From contig NZ_QLKS01000002.1 in the NCBI RefSeq assembly GCF_003350005.1, positions 62,001 to 126,000 of the forward strand: a stretch of 64,000 bases of DNA, read 5' to 3'. Source of the stretch: Psychrobacter proteolyticus. Lineage in GTDB: Bacteria > Pseudomonadota > Gammaproteobacteria > Pseudomonadales > Moraxellaceae. Made by a program: the position numbers and the translations under genes. Positions 7,636-18,457 of the stretch are shown in pieces. Numbering within the stretch: position 1 is the stretch's first letter; every line of letters starts with the position of its first letter. The notes under the pieces are model-generated. The model had not been told where the DNA came from, did no database searches, and worked only from the letters and a program-made list of their open reading frames with translations.

Positions 7636-8850
7636 TTACAACCATTTTAATCTTTTGAAGTTATAGTACAGATAGCTACATAAGGCGATAATAATGGTCA
7701 TGATGATAAGGTAAGAGTATTTCCAATGCAGCTCAGGCATAAAGTCAAAGTTCATGCCATAGATACCAGCGATAGCTGTTGGTACTGCTAAAATACCTGC
7801 CCATGCCGCGAGCTTACGGACCACTTCATTCTGACCCATATTGACCATCGCCATATAGGTATTCATCACCACGCTCAGCATTTCATTGAGACCATTTATA
7901 GCATCTAGTGAATGCAACAGGTGATCGTTGACATCGCGAAAGTAAGGCTTAGCGGCTTGAGAAAAACCAGAGACAATCTCACTCTTTTTATGATTGATAA
8001 AAAAGCTACAGATGTCTTGCACAGGTAAGATAATGGCGCGCATATGTACCAGTTGAGATTTAAGCTCGTAGAGGTTTTTTAGCGTACCTTTATCAAACTC
8101 AGAGGTAAATACATAGCGCTCCTGCTCGCGCAAGTAACGGCCCAATCGATCGGTAATCGGCATATAGTTATCAACGATAAAATCAAGGATAGCATGCAGT
8201 ACAAAGATAGGGCCCATGCGTAGCTTTTCGGGGCGACGATGGCAGTGCTCACGTACTGGCGCATAAGAGTTTGACGGGCCATTACGAATCGTAATGAGGT
8301 AGTTTTTACCCATAAATATCGCAGTAGTACCATAACGAATGACATTGTCTTCTAGCTTGGCCGTACGTAGCACCACAAAAACCATGTCATTATCGTAGTT
8401 TTCGACCTTGGCACGTTGATGATCAGCAAAGGCATCTTCAATCGCTAGCTCATGCAGGTCAAAGGCTTCTTTTACTTTGACCATGGTTTCTAAGCTTGGA
8501 TCATATAGCCCAAGCCAAATAAATTGACCGTTGTTCCCTAGCGTACGACTCACATCATTGAGCGCCACTCTATTAAGGTTCTCACCTGTTTTACGTGAGT
8601 AAGCGTAGCAATTGACCACTTCACCTGCGCTTGATGAATCAATATCTTCATAGCGTTCAGAGTCAGGATCGTAGACCGTCATAGTCTCAATAGTATCTTC
8701 AGTAGTGGCGTCCACATCACCATAAATATAGCTATCATCATCGTCCAAATAGAGATGCTTGTCATTCATATTGGCGTAGATATGATCCATATTGGAATCA
8801 GGCGCAATATGCGCCGTTTTTTTAATCAATTGATTATTATCATTTTCCAT
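7636..8850 (-). CDS. corA: CorA-family divalent cation (Mg2+) channel/transporter
   Basis: The product forms a pentameric inner-membrane channel for Mg2+, and often Co2+ or Ni2+. It has a large cytoplasmic N-terminal domain and two C-terminal helices. The defining YGMNF motif at the end of the first helix and the acidic PELHWKYSY periplasmic loop are both present. ATG 8850 is preferred over the ATG five codons upstream because AGGAAAG precedes it at good spacing, giving 404 residues. The first 60 residues are acidic (a DDDDS run) and longer than in E. coli CorA; the sequence resembles the CorA-I/Mg transporter group found in Acinetobacter-type bacteria. Confidence 0.92.
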   Translation of the reverse strand: MENDNNQLIKKTAHIAPDSNMDHIYANMNDKHLYLDDDDSYIYGDVDATTEDTIETMTVYDPDSERYEDIDSSSAGEVVNCYAYSRKTGENLNRVALNDVSRTLGNNGQFIWLGLYDPSLETMVKVKEAFDLHELAIEDAFADHQRAKVENYDNDMVFVVLRTAKLEDNVIRYGTTAIFMGKNYLITIRNGPSNSYAPVREHCHRRPEKLRMGPIFVLHAILDFIVDNYMPITDRLGRYLREQERYVFTSEFDKGTLKNLYELKSQLVHMRAIILPVQDICSFFINHKKSEIVSGFSQAAKPYFRDVNDHLLHSLDAINGLNEMLSVVMNTYMAMVNMGQNEVVRKLAAWAGILAVPTAIAGIYGMNFDFMPELHWKYSYLIIMTIIIALCSYLYYNFKRLKWL

Positions 8851-8935
8851 ATACTTTCCTGTCATATAATAAAAAACTTCAATAATCCAAATATGCTGTG
8901 AACGCTGTTACGGTTTTATCGTGTGTCAATACTAT

Positions 8936-9325
8936 CTATAGTGCATAGCTTTTTAGGGTATCGATATCTACCAATGCCAATAGACTCTCATGACAAGCTT
9001 CTAGTTTGATTTGCGGTGCAATATCAAAGTCCAATGCTTCAACCCAACGTAGCGCGCAGATGCACCAGTAGTCACCAGGTTTGAGACCAGGAAAGTTGTA
9101 TTCAGGTAGTGGGGTAATCAGGTCGTTACCGCGATTGGCAGAGAAGTTTAAAAACTCGCTGGTCATCTTAGCGCAAACGGTATGTTGACCAACATCATGG
9201 TTGCCAGTATGGCAAAAACCATTGCGATAATAGCCAGTAATTGGATCGAAACAACAGCTGGCAAGTGCGGTGCCTAAGACATTGGTTTGGTTGATCGCAG
9301 GGTTTGGGTGGTAATCAGATGACAT
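8936..9325 (-). CDS. DUF2237 family protein
   Basis: A 129-residue cytoplasmic protein. The pattern NVLGTALASCCFDPITGYYRNGFC, the HTVCAKMTSEFL segment and GLKPGDYWCICALRW match the DUF2237 family, whose members are small Cys-rich proteins of unknown function. Conserved cysteines at the CC pair, the GFC, the VCA and the WCIC positions could bind a metal, but this is inference. The gene is monocistronic on the minus strand, 85 bases upstream of corA in the same direction, so co-transcription with corA is possible. Confidence 0.88.
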   Translation of the reverse strand: MSSDYHPNPAINQTNVLGTALASCCFDPITGYYRNGFCHTGNHDVGQHTVCAKMTSEFLNFSANRGNDLITPLPEYNFPGLKPGDYWCICALRWVEALDFDIAPQIKLEACHESLLALVDIDTLKSYAL

Positions 9326-9813
9326 AAGGCTTCCGAGATAAAAATATGTGTTAGTGTATCATGAGTCTGTGTTGATGACGCTGCCGTAATCACACTCATT
9401 ATCTTATGGTTAACAAAAAATAAACCTCTCGGCTATTCGCCCAATATTGAGCCAAATATATCAACGATAACTGTTACATCTGCTAAGCTAATAAGCAGCA
9501 ATTGAACTGTAATTAGATAGTGATTGTGGCCAATTGTCACTAGGCGAACCTTGAGTGCTATGCTAAACTAAAGCATAAAGTGCCTTGATTATTTGTCGCA
9601 ATTTTTTAGCGCATAAAGATACTCGTCTTATCATTCTAAATTATACTTATTATTCACCCTTTTGCGGTTACCTGGTTTGTTTATAAATAATTGGGTCAAT
9701 GATGTTGCGCGTTAAAAATAAACATACACAGCGTCAATACCCGGCAAATCACCTTTTAAGTACCGCATCAGTACCGCGTTTTTGGTAAGCGATACGCCAA
9801 ACAAGGATTTATT
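9326..9813. other. Intergenic region DUF2237 gene / hisZ
   Basis: Nearly 490 bases between divergent genes. A possible weak promoter for hisZ is TTGTCA (9534-9539) with TATGCT (9559-9564), but the 19-base spacer is long. An AGTACCGC octamer occurs twice near 9759 and 9770. No small gene, terminator or RNA gene is supported. Confidence 0.35.
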
Positions 9814-11112
9814 GTGTCTGTTAGTTCTGATTCTGCAAAACCTGCCCAGCCAAATTCTACCAACGAAACAGTGTCTCAGCCTGCTGAAAATAATGCTGCA
9901 CCCAATCGCATGCCATATTTGAGTAACTTTGGCAGTGATGTTGCCAATAGTTGGCTATTGCCTGATGGGGTGGTTGATGTCCTGTTTGAAGATGCGCATA
10001 AGCAAGAAGTGCTTAGACATCAGTTAATCGAGCAGCTTATTACTCATGGTTATCGGCTGGTTTGTCCACCGATGATTGAATTCACCGAATCTTTACTAAG
10101 TGATGCATCAGAAGATCTTAAGCGTCAAACTTTTAAGATTATCGATCAGTTGACGGGTCGCCTAATGGGCGTTCGCGCTGATATTACCCCGCAAATCTTG
10201 CGTATAGATGCGCATCATGGCGGTACCGGTATTGCGCGTTATTGCTACGTTGGTGATGTGATACATACCTTACCATCAGGTCTATTCGGCTCACGTACGC
10301 CGCTACAGTTAGGTGCTGAGATATTTGGCTGTGCGTCACTAGCAGCAGATATTGAGCTGATAGACGTGCTGTTTACGATGGTAAATAAACTCAATATGAG
10401 TGCAGCGCTTCATATCGATTTGGGTCACGTAGCGATATTTAAGCGCTTGGCTGAATTGGCGGAATTGTCAGACAGTGATACTGAGCAATTGATGTACTTA
10501 TATGCCAATAAAAACCTGCCAGAGCTTAAGCGTGTTTGCCGCGCTTTGCCAATGGGTGATGATTTTTATGTGTTGGCACGCTTTGGTCATGATATCGCAA
10601 ACCTATTGGCTAAATTATCAGATGCAGCGCAACAAGACAGCCAAATCGCAACGGCAATTGATGAGCTACAGCGTTTGAAAAACTATCTACAAGACCAATG
10701 GCAGTGCCCAGTCAGTATTGATGTGACTGAGCTATCAGGTTATCACTATCATACTGGCATCGTCTTCAATGGTTATATCAATAGCGAAACGCAGCCACTA
10801 GTACGTGGTGGTCGTTTTGATGGTATGCAAAGCCAAACGCAAGCGTTACGTGCGGCCACAGGCTTTAGTATGGATGTCAGCCGATTGCTGGCTCATACAC
10901 AGTTAGATGCGACAACCGTTGTCTTGGTTGATTTTACTGCTTTGTCTAATGCAAATACAGATGAGATGCAGACGCTACTGCAACAAGTAGAGAGTCTACG
11001 TCAGCAAGGCTATCGCGTCACTGTGCCGTTAGATGCACAGGATAGTCCAGATGATGTTACGCATCGTTTGAGCATGGCTGATGACAGTCAATGGCAGCTA
11101 CAAACTGTTTAA
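9814..11112 (+). CDS. hisZ: ATP phosphoribosyltransferase regulatory subunit
   Basis: HisZ is a catalytically inactive paralogue of histidyl-tRNA synthetase that pairs with the short form of HisG to start histidine synthesis. The 432-residue protein has the class II aaRS fold motifs: PDGVVDVLFEDAHKQEVLR near the start, FKIIDQLTGRLMGVRADITPQILRID (motif 2 region), and GYHYHTGIVFNGY with RGGRFD near residue 330. It lacks the C-terminal anticodon-binding domain arrangement of the true HisS found at 18458. The start is GTG 9814, with AAGGA upstream. hisG is not in the window. The 30-residue polar N-terminus is longer than usual. Confidence 0.93.
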   Translation: MSVSSDSAKPAQPNSTNETVSQPAENNAAPNRMPYLSNFGSDVANSWLLPDGVVDVLFEDAHKQEVLRHQLIEQLITHGYRLVCPPMIEFTESLLSDASEDLKRQTFKIIDQLTGRLMGVRADITPQILRIDAHHGGTGIARYCYVGDVIHTLPSGLFGSRTPLQLGAEIFGCASLAADIELIDVLFTMVNKLNMSAALHIDLGHVAIFKRLAELAELSDSDTEQLMYLYANKNLPELKRVCRALPMGDDFYVLARFGHDIANLLAKLSDAAQQDSQIATAIDELQRLKNYLQDQWQCPVSIDVTELSGYHYHTGIVFNGYINSETQPLVRGGRFDGMQSQTQALRAATGFSMDVSRLLAHTQLDATTVVLVDFTALSNANTDEMQTLLQQVESLRQQGYRVTVPLDAQDSPDDVTHRLSMADDSQWQLQTV

Positions 11113-11204
11113 CTGTTTGACAGTAGGCTATTGAATGGCGCACGCGGCACACGTAGTCAAAATTATTCAGTACAGATTACGAGAACGTAAAATTATTTGT
11201 TAGA

Positions 11205-11240
11205 TATCTCAGTGTTTCTATTTCGTGAATCACTGAGATA
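11205..11240. repeat. Perfect 10-bp inverted repeat upstream of purA
   Basis: TATCTCAGTG (11205-11214) and CACTGAGATA (11231-11240) are perfect complements with a 16-base loop. No T-run follows on either strand, so it does not look like a terminator. It ends 80 bases before the purA start and may be an operator or a leader hairpin. Confidence 0.45.
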
Positions 11241-11311
11241 AAAAGATATAGCTAAGAAAATCATTTTAATTTTTCAGATTTTATTGCACACACCTCAATA
11301 CATAAAGGTAA

Positions 11312-12610
<1,299 letters not shown>

Positions 12611-12652
12611 TTTTTACTACAAACTTGATTAAATAGTTTTTAGTATCAATAA

Positions 12653-12683
12653 AAAAACCCCAATGCTGAGCGTTGGGGTTTTT
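12653..12683 (+). terminator. Terminator after purA
   Basis: AAAAACCCCAA (12653-12663) pairs with TTGGGGTTTTT (12673-12683); the loop is 9 bases. It is 42 bases after the purA stop. Confidence 0.9.
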
Positions 12684-12943
12684 GCTTTTGTCAGAACTTA
12701 TAGCATTATCAACGACTAATGCACAATAAATTTACTTTTATGCAAGGTATGGTCATAAATTAACCCTATCATTTATGGCCTTAATCATTATAATAGGCAG
12801 CAATCCGATGTTGGCGCTTATGGTTATACACTGATATACCATGAGTTGTGTAAAACAGTCCAAGTCAACATTGTGGCTAAAGCTAAAACAACGCATTAAT
12901 TTTTTCATATTTTATTGAATTTATCATTTATTAGGAGCTTCTC
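12684..12943. other. Intergenic region purA/ndk downstream of terminator
   Basis: With the terminator this gap is about 330 bases. A TATAAT hexamer at 12789-12794 could be the ndk -10, but no matching -35 was found. Nothing else is supported. Confidence 0.35.
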
Positions 12944-13375
12944 ATGGCTAACGAACGTACTTTATCTATCATCAAACCTGACGCAGTTGCTGGCAACCAC
13001 ATCGGCGCTATCTATAGCCGTTTTGAACAAGCTGGTCTAAAAATTGTTGCAGCTAAAATGCTACAGCTTGATGATGAAAAAGCAGGCGGTTTTTATGCTG
13101 AGCACGCTGAGCGTCCATTTTACAACGACCTAAAATCTTTCATGATGTCAGGTCCAGTATTGGTATCAGTACTAGAAGGCGAAAACGCTATCGCTCAGCA
13201 TCGTGAAATCATGGGTGCAACTAACCCAAAAGAAGCTGCTGAAGGCACTATCCGTGCTGACTTCGCTAGCAGCATCGACGAAAACGCAGTACATGGTTCA
13301 GATTCAGCTGAATCAGCAGCACGTGAAATCAGCTACTTCTTCAGCGATGATGAAGTTTGTGCACGTACACGCTAA
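12944..13375 (+). CDS. ndk: Nucleoside diphosphate kinase
   Basis: Ndk transfers the gamma-phosphate of ATP to other (d)NDPs through a phosphohistidine and so balances nucleotide pools. The 143-residue protein begins [13 protein letters not shown], contains ERPFYNDL and MSGPVL, the RxxMGATNP nucleotide-binding loop, and NAVHGSDS, in which the His is the catalytic residue. Length is typical. A clear TAGGAG Shine-Dalgarno precedes ATG 12944. It is monocistronic and is followed by a long structured gap before rlmN; ndk-rlmN-pilW-rodZ-ispG-hisS is a common order in gamma-proteobacteria. Confidence 0.98.
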   Translation: MANERTLSIIKPDAVAGNHIGAIYSRFEQAGLKIVAAKMLQLDDEKAGGFYAEHAERPFYNDLKSFMMSGPVLVSVLEGENAIAQHREIMGATNPKEAAEGTIRADFASSIDENAVHGSDSAESAAREISYFFSDDEVCARTR

Positions 13376-13426
13376 TATAGTAAACCAGCTATAAGCTTTT
13401 ACGGCGTTCGATTTGTTTGAGGTAAC

Positions 13427-13435
13427 TGCTATAAT
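13427..13435 (+). promoter_or_regulatory. Extended -10 promoter element in the ndk-rlmN gap
   Basis: TGCTATAAT combines a consensus TATAAT with the extended -10 TGn motif. TTCGAT lies 17 bases upstream as a poor -35. Transcription would begin near 13442, about 475 bases before rlmN. Confidence 0.5.
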
Positions 13436-13441
13436 AAGACA

Positions 13442-13570
13442 GCTACGATTTAGACTGATCTTACCTGTATGAGTTCTATACTTGATTGACTATAGACGAA
13501 TTATTTACAACATTGATTGTGTATAGTTGGTTTGCGAGACGGCTTATATCTTATGGGTATAGGCCGTTTT
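13442..13570 (+). ncRNA. Candidate small RNA or long leader
   Basis: The stretch runs from the predicted start just after the extended -10 element to a hairpin with a 12-bp stem ending in TTTT. It has no open reading frame with a ribosome site. It may be an independent small RNA of about 130 bases, or simply the 5' leader of rlmN together with an ndk terminator. No known RNA family was recognised. Confidence 0.3.
13539..13570 (+). terminator. Terminator-like hairpin
   Basis: ACGGCTTATATC (13539-13550) pairs along all 12 positions with GGTATAGGCCGT (13556-13567), allowing G-T pairs, around a TTATG loop, followed by a short T-run. It is 165 bases after ndk. Confidence 0.55.
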
Positions 13571-13917
13571 AGCTATTATAATAATCCTATAGTCCAAGAG
13601 TTACTAAACTGCTAGGGCGTTACCCTCCTTGGATGTACTACTTGTACAATCTGCAGTTGGCTGCCTTGTATCTGCTTTAGAGTTCTGTGATTATATTATT
13701 CATTGAAATTCTTAATGACTTGCCTCATTATTGATTTTACTTAGCGTTATCAATCCCTTATCAGCATGTTTTTATCAATTGCTAATTTATTAATTAGTAT
13801 TTGTTAAGTTAGAAAACTGCGCTCATAGCGGATTGCTCATGCACTTATGTATGTATGGCAAAGCCCATATAAATAATTGCACCGCTTATCTAAGCTTCTG
13901 CAAAAAGGTTACCTATT
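13571..13917. other. Structured gap before rlmN
   Basis: The second half of the 540-base ndk-rlmN gap. A nested hairpin is possible at about 13591-13634: TCCAAG...CTTGGA with an inner AGGG/CCCT stem. Beyond it the sequence is AT-rich with no supported gene. Confidence 0.35.
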
Positions 13918-15147
13918 ATGTCAACTGTTCAAGCACCTACTCAGCACGTACCTGCTAAGATTACTGATAGCATTAAGCTAGTAGATGAGGCACATGCCAA
14001 AACCAATCTATTGGGTATGACGCAAGCGCAACTAGCTGATTACTTCAAGAGTATTGGTGAAAAACCATTCCGCTCAACTCAAGTGATTAAGTGGATTTAT
14101 CAGCATGGCGTGACAGATTTTGAGCAAATGACCAATTTGAGTAAGTCGTTGCGAGACAAATTGTCGCTTAATGCTTGTGTGGTACCGCCCAAAGTGATTC
14201 ATCGTCAATATAGTGATGATGGTACACGTAAGTGGGTATTTGAAGTCACTGGTGGCTCGTTGGTTGAGACGGTGCTTATCCCTGCAGATGATAGTAAGTT
14301 AAATGGTCGTAAGACATTATGCGTTTCTTCGCAAGTAGGCTGCGCACTAGACTGTAGCTTCTGTAGTACGGGCAAACAAGGGTTTGAGCGTGACTTAAGT
14401 GCGGCTGAAATTATCGGTCAGTTATGGGTCGCTAATGCGTCATATATGACAGATGAAAATGAAAGTTTAGAAAACGTCGACCATAGCCTGTGGGAAAATA
14501 ACGTCACCAATGTGGTGATGATGGGCATGGGTGAGCCGCTATTGAACTACAAACCTGTAGTAGGCTCAATGGAGTTGATGCTCAGCGATCATGCTTATGG
14601 ATTATCAAAGCGTCGCGTCACGTTATCGACTTCTGGTGTCGTCCCGAAAATGTATCAGCTAGCACAAGATATCGATGTGGCATTGGCTATTTCACTGCAT
14701 GCGCCAAATGATGAGCTGCGTAACGAGTTGGTACCAATTAACAAGAAATATCCGTTAGAAGAGCTGATTGCAGCGGCAAAAAACTATGTCTATGATGTTA
14801 ATCCACGTCATAAGAAGCACGTTACGATTGAGTATGTGATGCTTGATGGGGTCAATGATAGCAATGAGCATGCCCATCAGTTGGTTGCGCTATTAGAAGG
14901 GTTACCAAGTAAGATCAACCTGATTCCGTTCAACCCATTCCCGCATGCACCGTATGACAAATCAAGCAACAACCGTATCCATGCGTTTAGTAATATATTG
15001 AGTGAAGCCGGTTTTGTTTGTACGATTCGTCAAACACGTGGTGATGATATCGATGCTGCTTGTGGTCAGTTAGTTGGACAAGTCGCCGATCGTACCAGAC
15101 GCTCAGCCGCGTGGCAGCAGAGCATCAAAGATCGTGAAAGCGTTTAG
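13918..15147 (+). CDS. rlmN: 23S rRNA (A2503-C2)/tRNA (A37-C2) methyltransferase RlmN
   Basis: RlmN is a radical-SAM enzyme that methylates C2 of A2503 in 23S rRNA and A37 in some tRNAs, improving translational fidelity. The radical-SAM cluster ligands are Cys142, Cys146 and Cys149 (CALDCSFC). Other signatures: [24 protein letters not shown], the STSGVVP and LAISLHAP strands, and [10 protein letters not shown]. The C-terminal [15 protein letters not shown] contains the second catalytic Cys that forms the methyl-transfer intermediate. Length 409 residues, with a slightly long N-terminus. ATG 13918 has AAAGG upstream. It begins the conserved cluster that leads to der. Confidence 0.97.
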   Translation: MSTVQAPTQHVPAKITDSIKLVDEAHAKTNLLGMTQAQLADYFKSIGEKPFRSTQVIKWIYQHGVTDFEQMTNLSKSLRDKLSLNACVVPPKVIHRQYSDDGTRKWVFEVTGGSLVETVLIPADDSKLNGRKTLCVSSQVGCALDCSFCSTGKQGFERDLSAAEIIGQLWVANASYMTDENESLENVDHSLWENNVTNVVMMGMGEPLLNYKPVVGSMELMLSDHAYGLSKRRVTLSTSGVVPKMYQLAQDIDVALAISLHAPNDELRNELVPINKKYPLEELIAAAKNYVYDVNPRHKKHVTIEYVMLDGVNDSNEHAHQLVALLEGLPSKINLIPFNPFPHAPYDKSSNNRIHAFSNILSEAGFVCTIRQTRGDDIDAACGQLVGQVADRTRRSAAWQQSIKDRESV

Positions 15148-15345
15148 TAGTTCTTTAGAGGATAAGCGCGATATCTGACTGATATAGCTTTTTAGCTGTC
15201 TTTTGTCTGTCGCAACGGTAAGAAAATGTAGCAATGACGGTCAAGATTGCAGAACGCGGCAATTAATAACAACTAAATTGTACTTATAGGGGTTAAATCT
15301 ATTAAACTGAGGCCTCGAAGATCGAACGCATTGAATCCCAGTTTT

Positions 15346-16293
15346 ATGATGGCGGCTATGATGACTTCTAAAAATTCTTGTCAGTTCAAATATCAAAAAT
15401 CATTTTCTAAATTTTATCAGCAGTCGAGTATCAGTGCTGCGCAAACCGCTTTTCCAAAGCGTGCAGTGCTGTCGGCAGTGTTTGGTGTCCTTGTATTAAG
15501 TGGCTGTCAGACCACACCGGCTAATGATTTGCTAGGCAATTCTTCTTATCAAACATCTACGCGCGCTAGCAATGATCGAAATTTGGATCAGCAGGAAATC
15601 GCTCGTGTGCGTACCTCACTTGCCGCGCAATATATCCGAAAAAACGAGCTAGATACTGCACAGCAGCAGCTTGAAAAAGCCTTTGCTGCCGATAGCCGTT
15701 ATGCGCCAGCCTATGATATGATGGGCGTTTTGTTGCAGCAAGAAGGCAGCCGTATCAATCTAGCCAAAGCTGATGAGTACTTCAAAAAAGCAATCGCGCT
15801 AGATAAAGACTTTGTACAAGCACACAATAATTATGGCGTGTATCTGTCACAGACAAAGCGTTACCGTGAAGCAGCAGAACAGTTTGAGATTGCAGGGGCG
15901 TCGCTAGGCTATGAAGGTCGTATTGGCGCGCTAGAAAACCTAGGTCGCACTTATCTACAGTTAGGTGATAATAGTGCCGCTTCAAAAGCATTTTTACGCG
16001 CACTCGATGGCAATCGTAACAGCATCATTGCTCATATCGAATTGGTAGATTTGCTGCTGCAGCAACAGCGTGTACCGCAGGCACAGAGACTGTATGATGA
16101 GACGCTGATATTGGTGCAGGGGCAGGGTATTAGCCCGCGCTTGCTCTTACAAGGTATCAAGCTTGCAGCAGCACAAAATAATATAACGACGCGCCAGCAA
16201 TTGGCACAGCAGCTTTTATCCGCTTACCCGCTAAGTGATGAAGCAAAACAACTTAAGACTTGGCTTAACAATCCAGAGGCACCATGGAAATGA
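15346..16293 (+). CDS. pilW: Type IV pilus biogenesis/stability lipoprotein (TPR protein)
   Basis: The PilW/PilF family is an outer-membrane lipoprotein needed for PilQ secretin assembly and pilus stability. A hydrophobic stretch ends in a VLSGC lipobox; the mature part has four to six TPR units (IRKNELDTAQQQLEKAF, YAPAYDMMGVLL, DFVQAHNNYGVYL, YREAAEQFEIA, IGALENLGRTYLQLG). The start is uncertain: ATG 15346 is given, with TTG 15331 and ATG 15349, 15358 and 15361 as alternatives. All of these put more than 40 residues before the lipobox, unusually long. The position between rlmN and rodZ is the usual one, and it overlaps rodZ by 10 bases. Confidence 0.85.
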   Translation: MMAAMMTSKNSCQFKYQKSFSKFYQQSSISAAQTAFPKRAVLSAVFGVLVLSGCQTTPANDLLGNSSYQTSTRASNDRNLDQQEIARVRTSLAAQYIRKNELDTAQQQLEKAFAADSRYAPAYDMMGVLLQQEGSRINLAKADEYFKKAIALDKDFVQAHNNYGVYLSQTKRYREAAEQFEIAGASLGYEGRIGALENLGRTYLQLGDNSAASKAFLRALDGNRNSIIAHIELVDLLLQQQRVPQAQRLYDETLILVQGQGISPRLLLQGIKLAAAQNNITTRQQLAQQLLSAYPLSDEAKQLKTWLNNPEAPWK

Positions 16294-17102
16294 TCACCCC
16301 ATCATCTAACACTCAATCTAACGCTCAGGGATCATTTGGTGCCGTGTTGCAGCAAGCCCGCAAAAATAAGCAAGTAACTTTAGAAGCTGCGGCAGCCGAG
16401 CTGTTTATTCTAAAGCGTCATCTAGAGGCGCTAGAAAGTGAAAACTTCGCTGAGCTACCACAGGCTGCGTTTGCTCGTGGTTTTGCGATTAACTATGCCA
16501 AATATTTGGGTTTAGATTCAGCAAAAATCGCTAGTAGCTTCGATGCCGCTTATCCTAATGAGTTAAAGGCCAAATCAGCTAGCAATATCGATACACCGCT
16601 GCGCCCAATGGGAACTTTGCAGCGTGATACTCACAACCGCATCCGTTTCAACCCCTTATTGATCATAGGTGTTATCGGATTGATTGTCTTGGCGGTGTTC
16701 CTATTCCGCATGGTGAGTAACGCTAGCAAGGAAAGCAACCAAGAACCTGTATCTGCTGTGGAAGATATGTCAGCAATAGAGCAAGCTCAAGGCGCTGCCA
16801 TCAACAGTGATGTGAGTGGCGTTGGTGCCTCTGGCTCTGCATTGAATCTAGGTGATGCTGCAACAACTGCTAACCTCAACCTTGTATTGACAAGTGACGC
16901 TGTGGTTAGCATAACAGATGCTTCTGGAAACAGTTTAATAAGCGGTTCTCAGTCTGCGGGTAACTATGAATTGTCAGGTATGCCACCGTTTAACGTGCAA
17001 ATTGATAATATCGACAGTGTTAGCTTGATGCTCAATCAACAAGCCGTTGCGTTAGATACTTATGCAACGGATAAGCAAGCCACTTTTGAATTAGCACCGT
17101 AG
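16284..17102 (+). CDS. rodZ: Cytoskeletal protein RodZ
   Basis: RodZ links MreB filaments to the inner membrane and helps set rod shape. The 272-residue protein has an N-terminal HTH_25/Xre-like domain (FGAVLQQARKNKQVTLEAAAAEL... about residues 14-85, with LPQAAFARGFAINYAKYLGLD), a basic linker, one membrane helix at about 129-151 (LLIIGVIGLIVLAVFLF), and a periplasmic C-terminal domain of the DUF4115 type. It overlaps pilW by 10 bases, so translation is probably coupled. The rlmN-pilW-rodZ-ispG order is classic. Confidence 0.93.
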   Translation: MEMITPSSNTQSNAQGSFGAVLQQARKNKQVTLEAAAAELFILKRHLEALESENFAELPQAAFARGFAINYAKYLGLDSAKIASSFDAAYPNELKAKSASNIDTPLRPMGTLQRDTHNRIRFNPLLIIGVIGLIVLAVFLFRMVSNASKESNQEPVSAVEDMSAIEQAQGAAINSDVSGVGASGSALNLGDAATTANLNLVLTSDAVVSITDASGNSLISGSQSAGNYELSGMPPFNVQIDNIDSVSLMLNQQAVALDTYATDKQATFELAP

Positions 17103-17218
17103 TCAGTCGTATAAGTGCCACATGTGAATAAAGCACTCATGCGTATATTGATTTAGCTAATTTATATTATATGTGCAAAGTCCTAGGGCTTTTCTATTTT
17201 TGATTTAAGGATTTATGT

Positions 17219-18334
17219 ATGTCAATGCCATCGCCTATTAATCGTCGTCTGACCAAAAAAATCTATGTCGGTGATGTCGCGGTTGGTGGTGATGCACCAA
17301 TTAGCGTACAGAGCATGACCAATACTGATACCTGTGATGTAGCAGCGACTGTCGCTCAAATCGAGCGTTGTGTCGAAGCTGGTGCAGATTTGATGCGCGT
17401 ATCAACGCCAACGATGGATACGGTCAAAGCCTTTGGTGAAATTCGCAAACTGGTAAGCGTGCCTTTGATCGCTGATGTGCATTTTGATCATAAAATCGCT
17501 TTGGCCGTTGCTGAAGCGGGCGCTGATTGTTTACGTATCAATCCGGGTAACATTGGTAGCGATGCCAAAGTACGTGAAGTGGTCGCTTGCGCCAAGTATC
17601 ATAATATTCCTATTCGTATTGGCGTCAACGCTGGTTCTTTAGAAAAAGACATACAGCGAAAGTATACTGAGCCAACTGGTGAGGCAATGCTAGAGTCGGC
17701 AATGCGCCATATCGATATTTTAGAGCGTCTTAACTTTGACCAGTACAAAGTATCTGTTAAAGCCAGTAACGTGTTTCTAACATTAGATGCCTATCGCTTA
17801 ATATCAGCGGAAATTGATAATCCATTACATTTGGGCGTGACGGAAGCGGGTGTCTATCGTACGGGCGCTGTCAAATCTGCTATCGCGCTAGGTGGGTTAT
17901 TGCTAGACGGTATTGGCGATACCATTCGTATCTCATTAGCGGCGGAGCCTGAAGAAGAGATTAAGATTGGTTTTGATATCTTAAAATCGCTTAATATTCG
18001 TTCGAACGGCGTAAACTTTATCGCCTGTCCAAGCTGCTCGCGTCAAGAGTTTGACGTGATTAAAGTAATGACAGCGTTAGAGTCTCGCTTAGAAGATATT
18101 CGTGAACCGATGAATCTATCTGTGATCGGCTGCAAGGTGAATGGTCCAGGAGAAGCAAAAGAGGCCGATATCGGTATCGTTGGTGCTGCCCCTAGATCAT
18201 TGGTCTATCGTATGGGTGAAAAAAGCCACCTTATCGATACAGGTAATCTGGTCGATGAAATAGAAGGTATGGTTCGCGCCCATGCAGAAGACTTGGCAAA
18301 AAAACGTGAGAATGAAATCATTCGCGTAAAATAA
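17219..18334 (+). CDS. ispG: 4-hydroxy-3-methylbut-2-enyl diphosphate synthase
   Basis: IspG (GcpE) is the [4Fe-4S] enzyme that reductively opens methylerythritol cyclodiphosphate in the MEP isoprenoid pathway. The 371-residue protein has [12 protein letters not shown] near the start, the TIM-barrel strands [12 protein letters not shown] and RINPGNIG, and the cluster-binding C-terminal segment [13 protein letters not shown] followed by [11 protein letters not shown], which supplies the third Cys. The ATG at 17219 is preferred over the overlapping ATG at 17215, whose frame stops after eight codons; TAAGGA precedes it. It lies between rodZ and hisS, as in E. coli. Confidence 0.97.
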   Translation: MSMPSPINRRLTKKIYVGDVAVGGDAPISVQSMTNTDTCDVAATVAQIERCVEAGADLMRVSTPTMDTVKAFGEIRKLVSVPLIADVHFDHKIALAVAEAGADCLRINPGNIGSDAKVREVVACAKYHNIPIRIGVNAGSLEKDIQRKYTEPTGEAMLESAMRHIDILERLNFDQYKVSVKASNVFLTLDAYRLISAEIDNPLHLGVTEAGVYRTGAVKSAIALGGLLLDGIGDTIRISLAAEPEEEIKIGFDILKSLNIRSNGVNFIACPSCSRQEFDVIKVMTALESRLEDIREPMNLSVIGCKVNGPGEAKEADIGIVGAAPRSLVYRMGEKSHLIDTGNLVDEIEGMVRAHAEDLAKKRENEIIRVK

Positions 18335-18457
18335 GCCATAGAATAGATTAATACGTTAGGCTATATCGTCACAGTATTAATTAGATATGACGCTTATTTG
18401 AATATATAGAAAACAATAATAGAATACCTGTTAAACATTTAAGGATACGACCGTACC

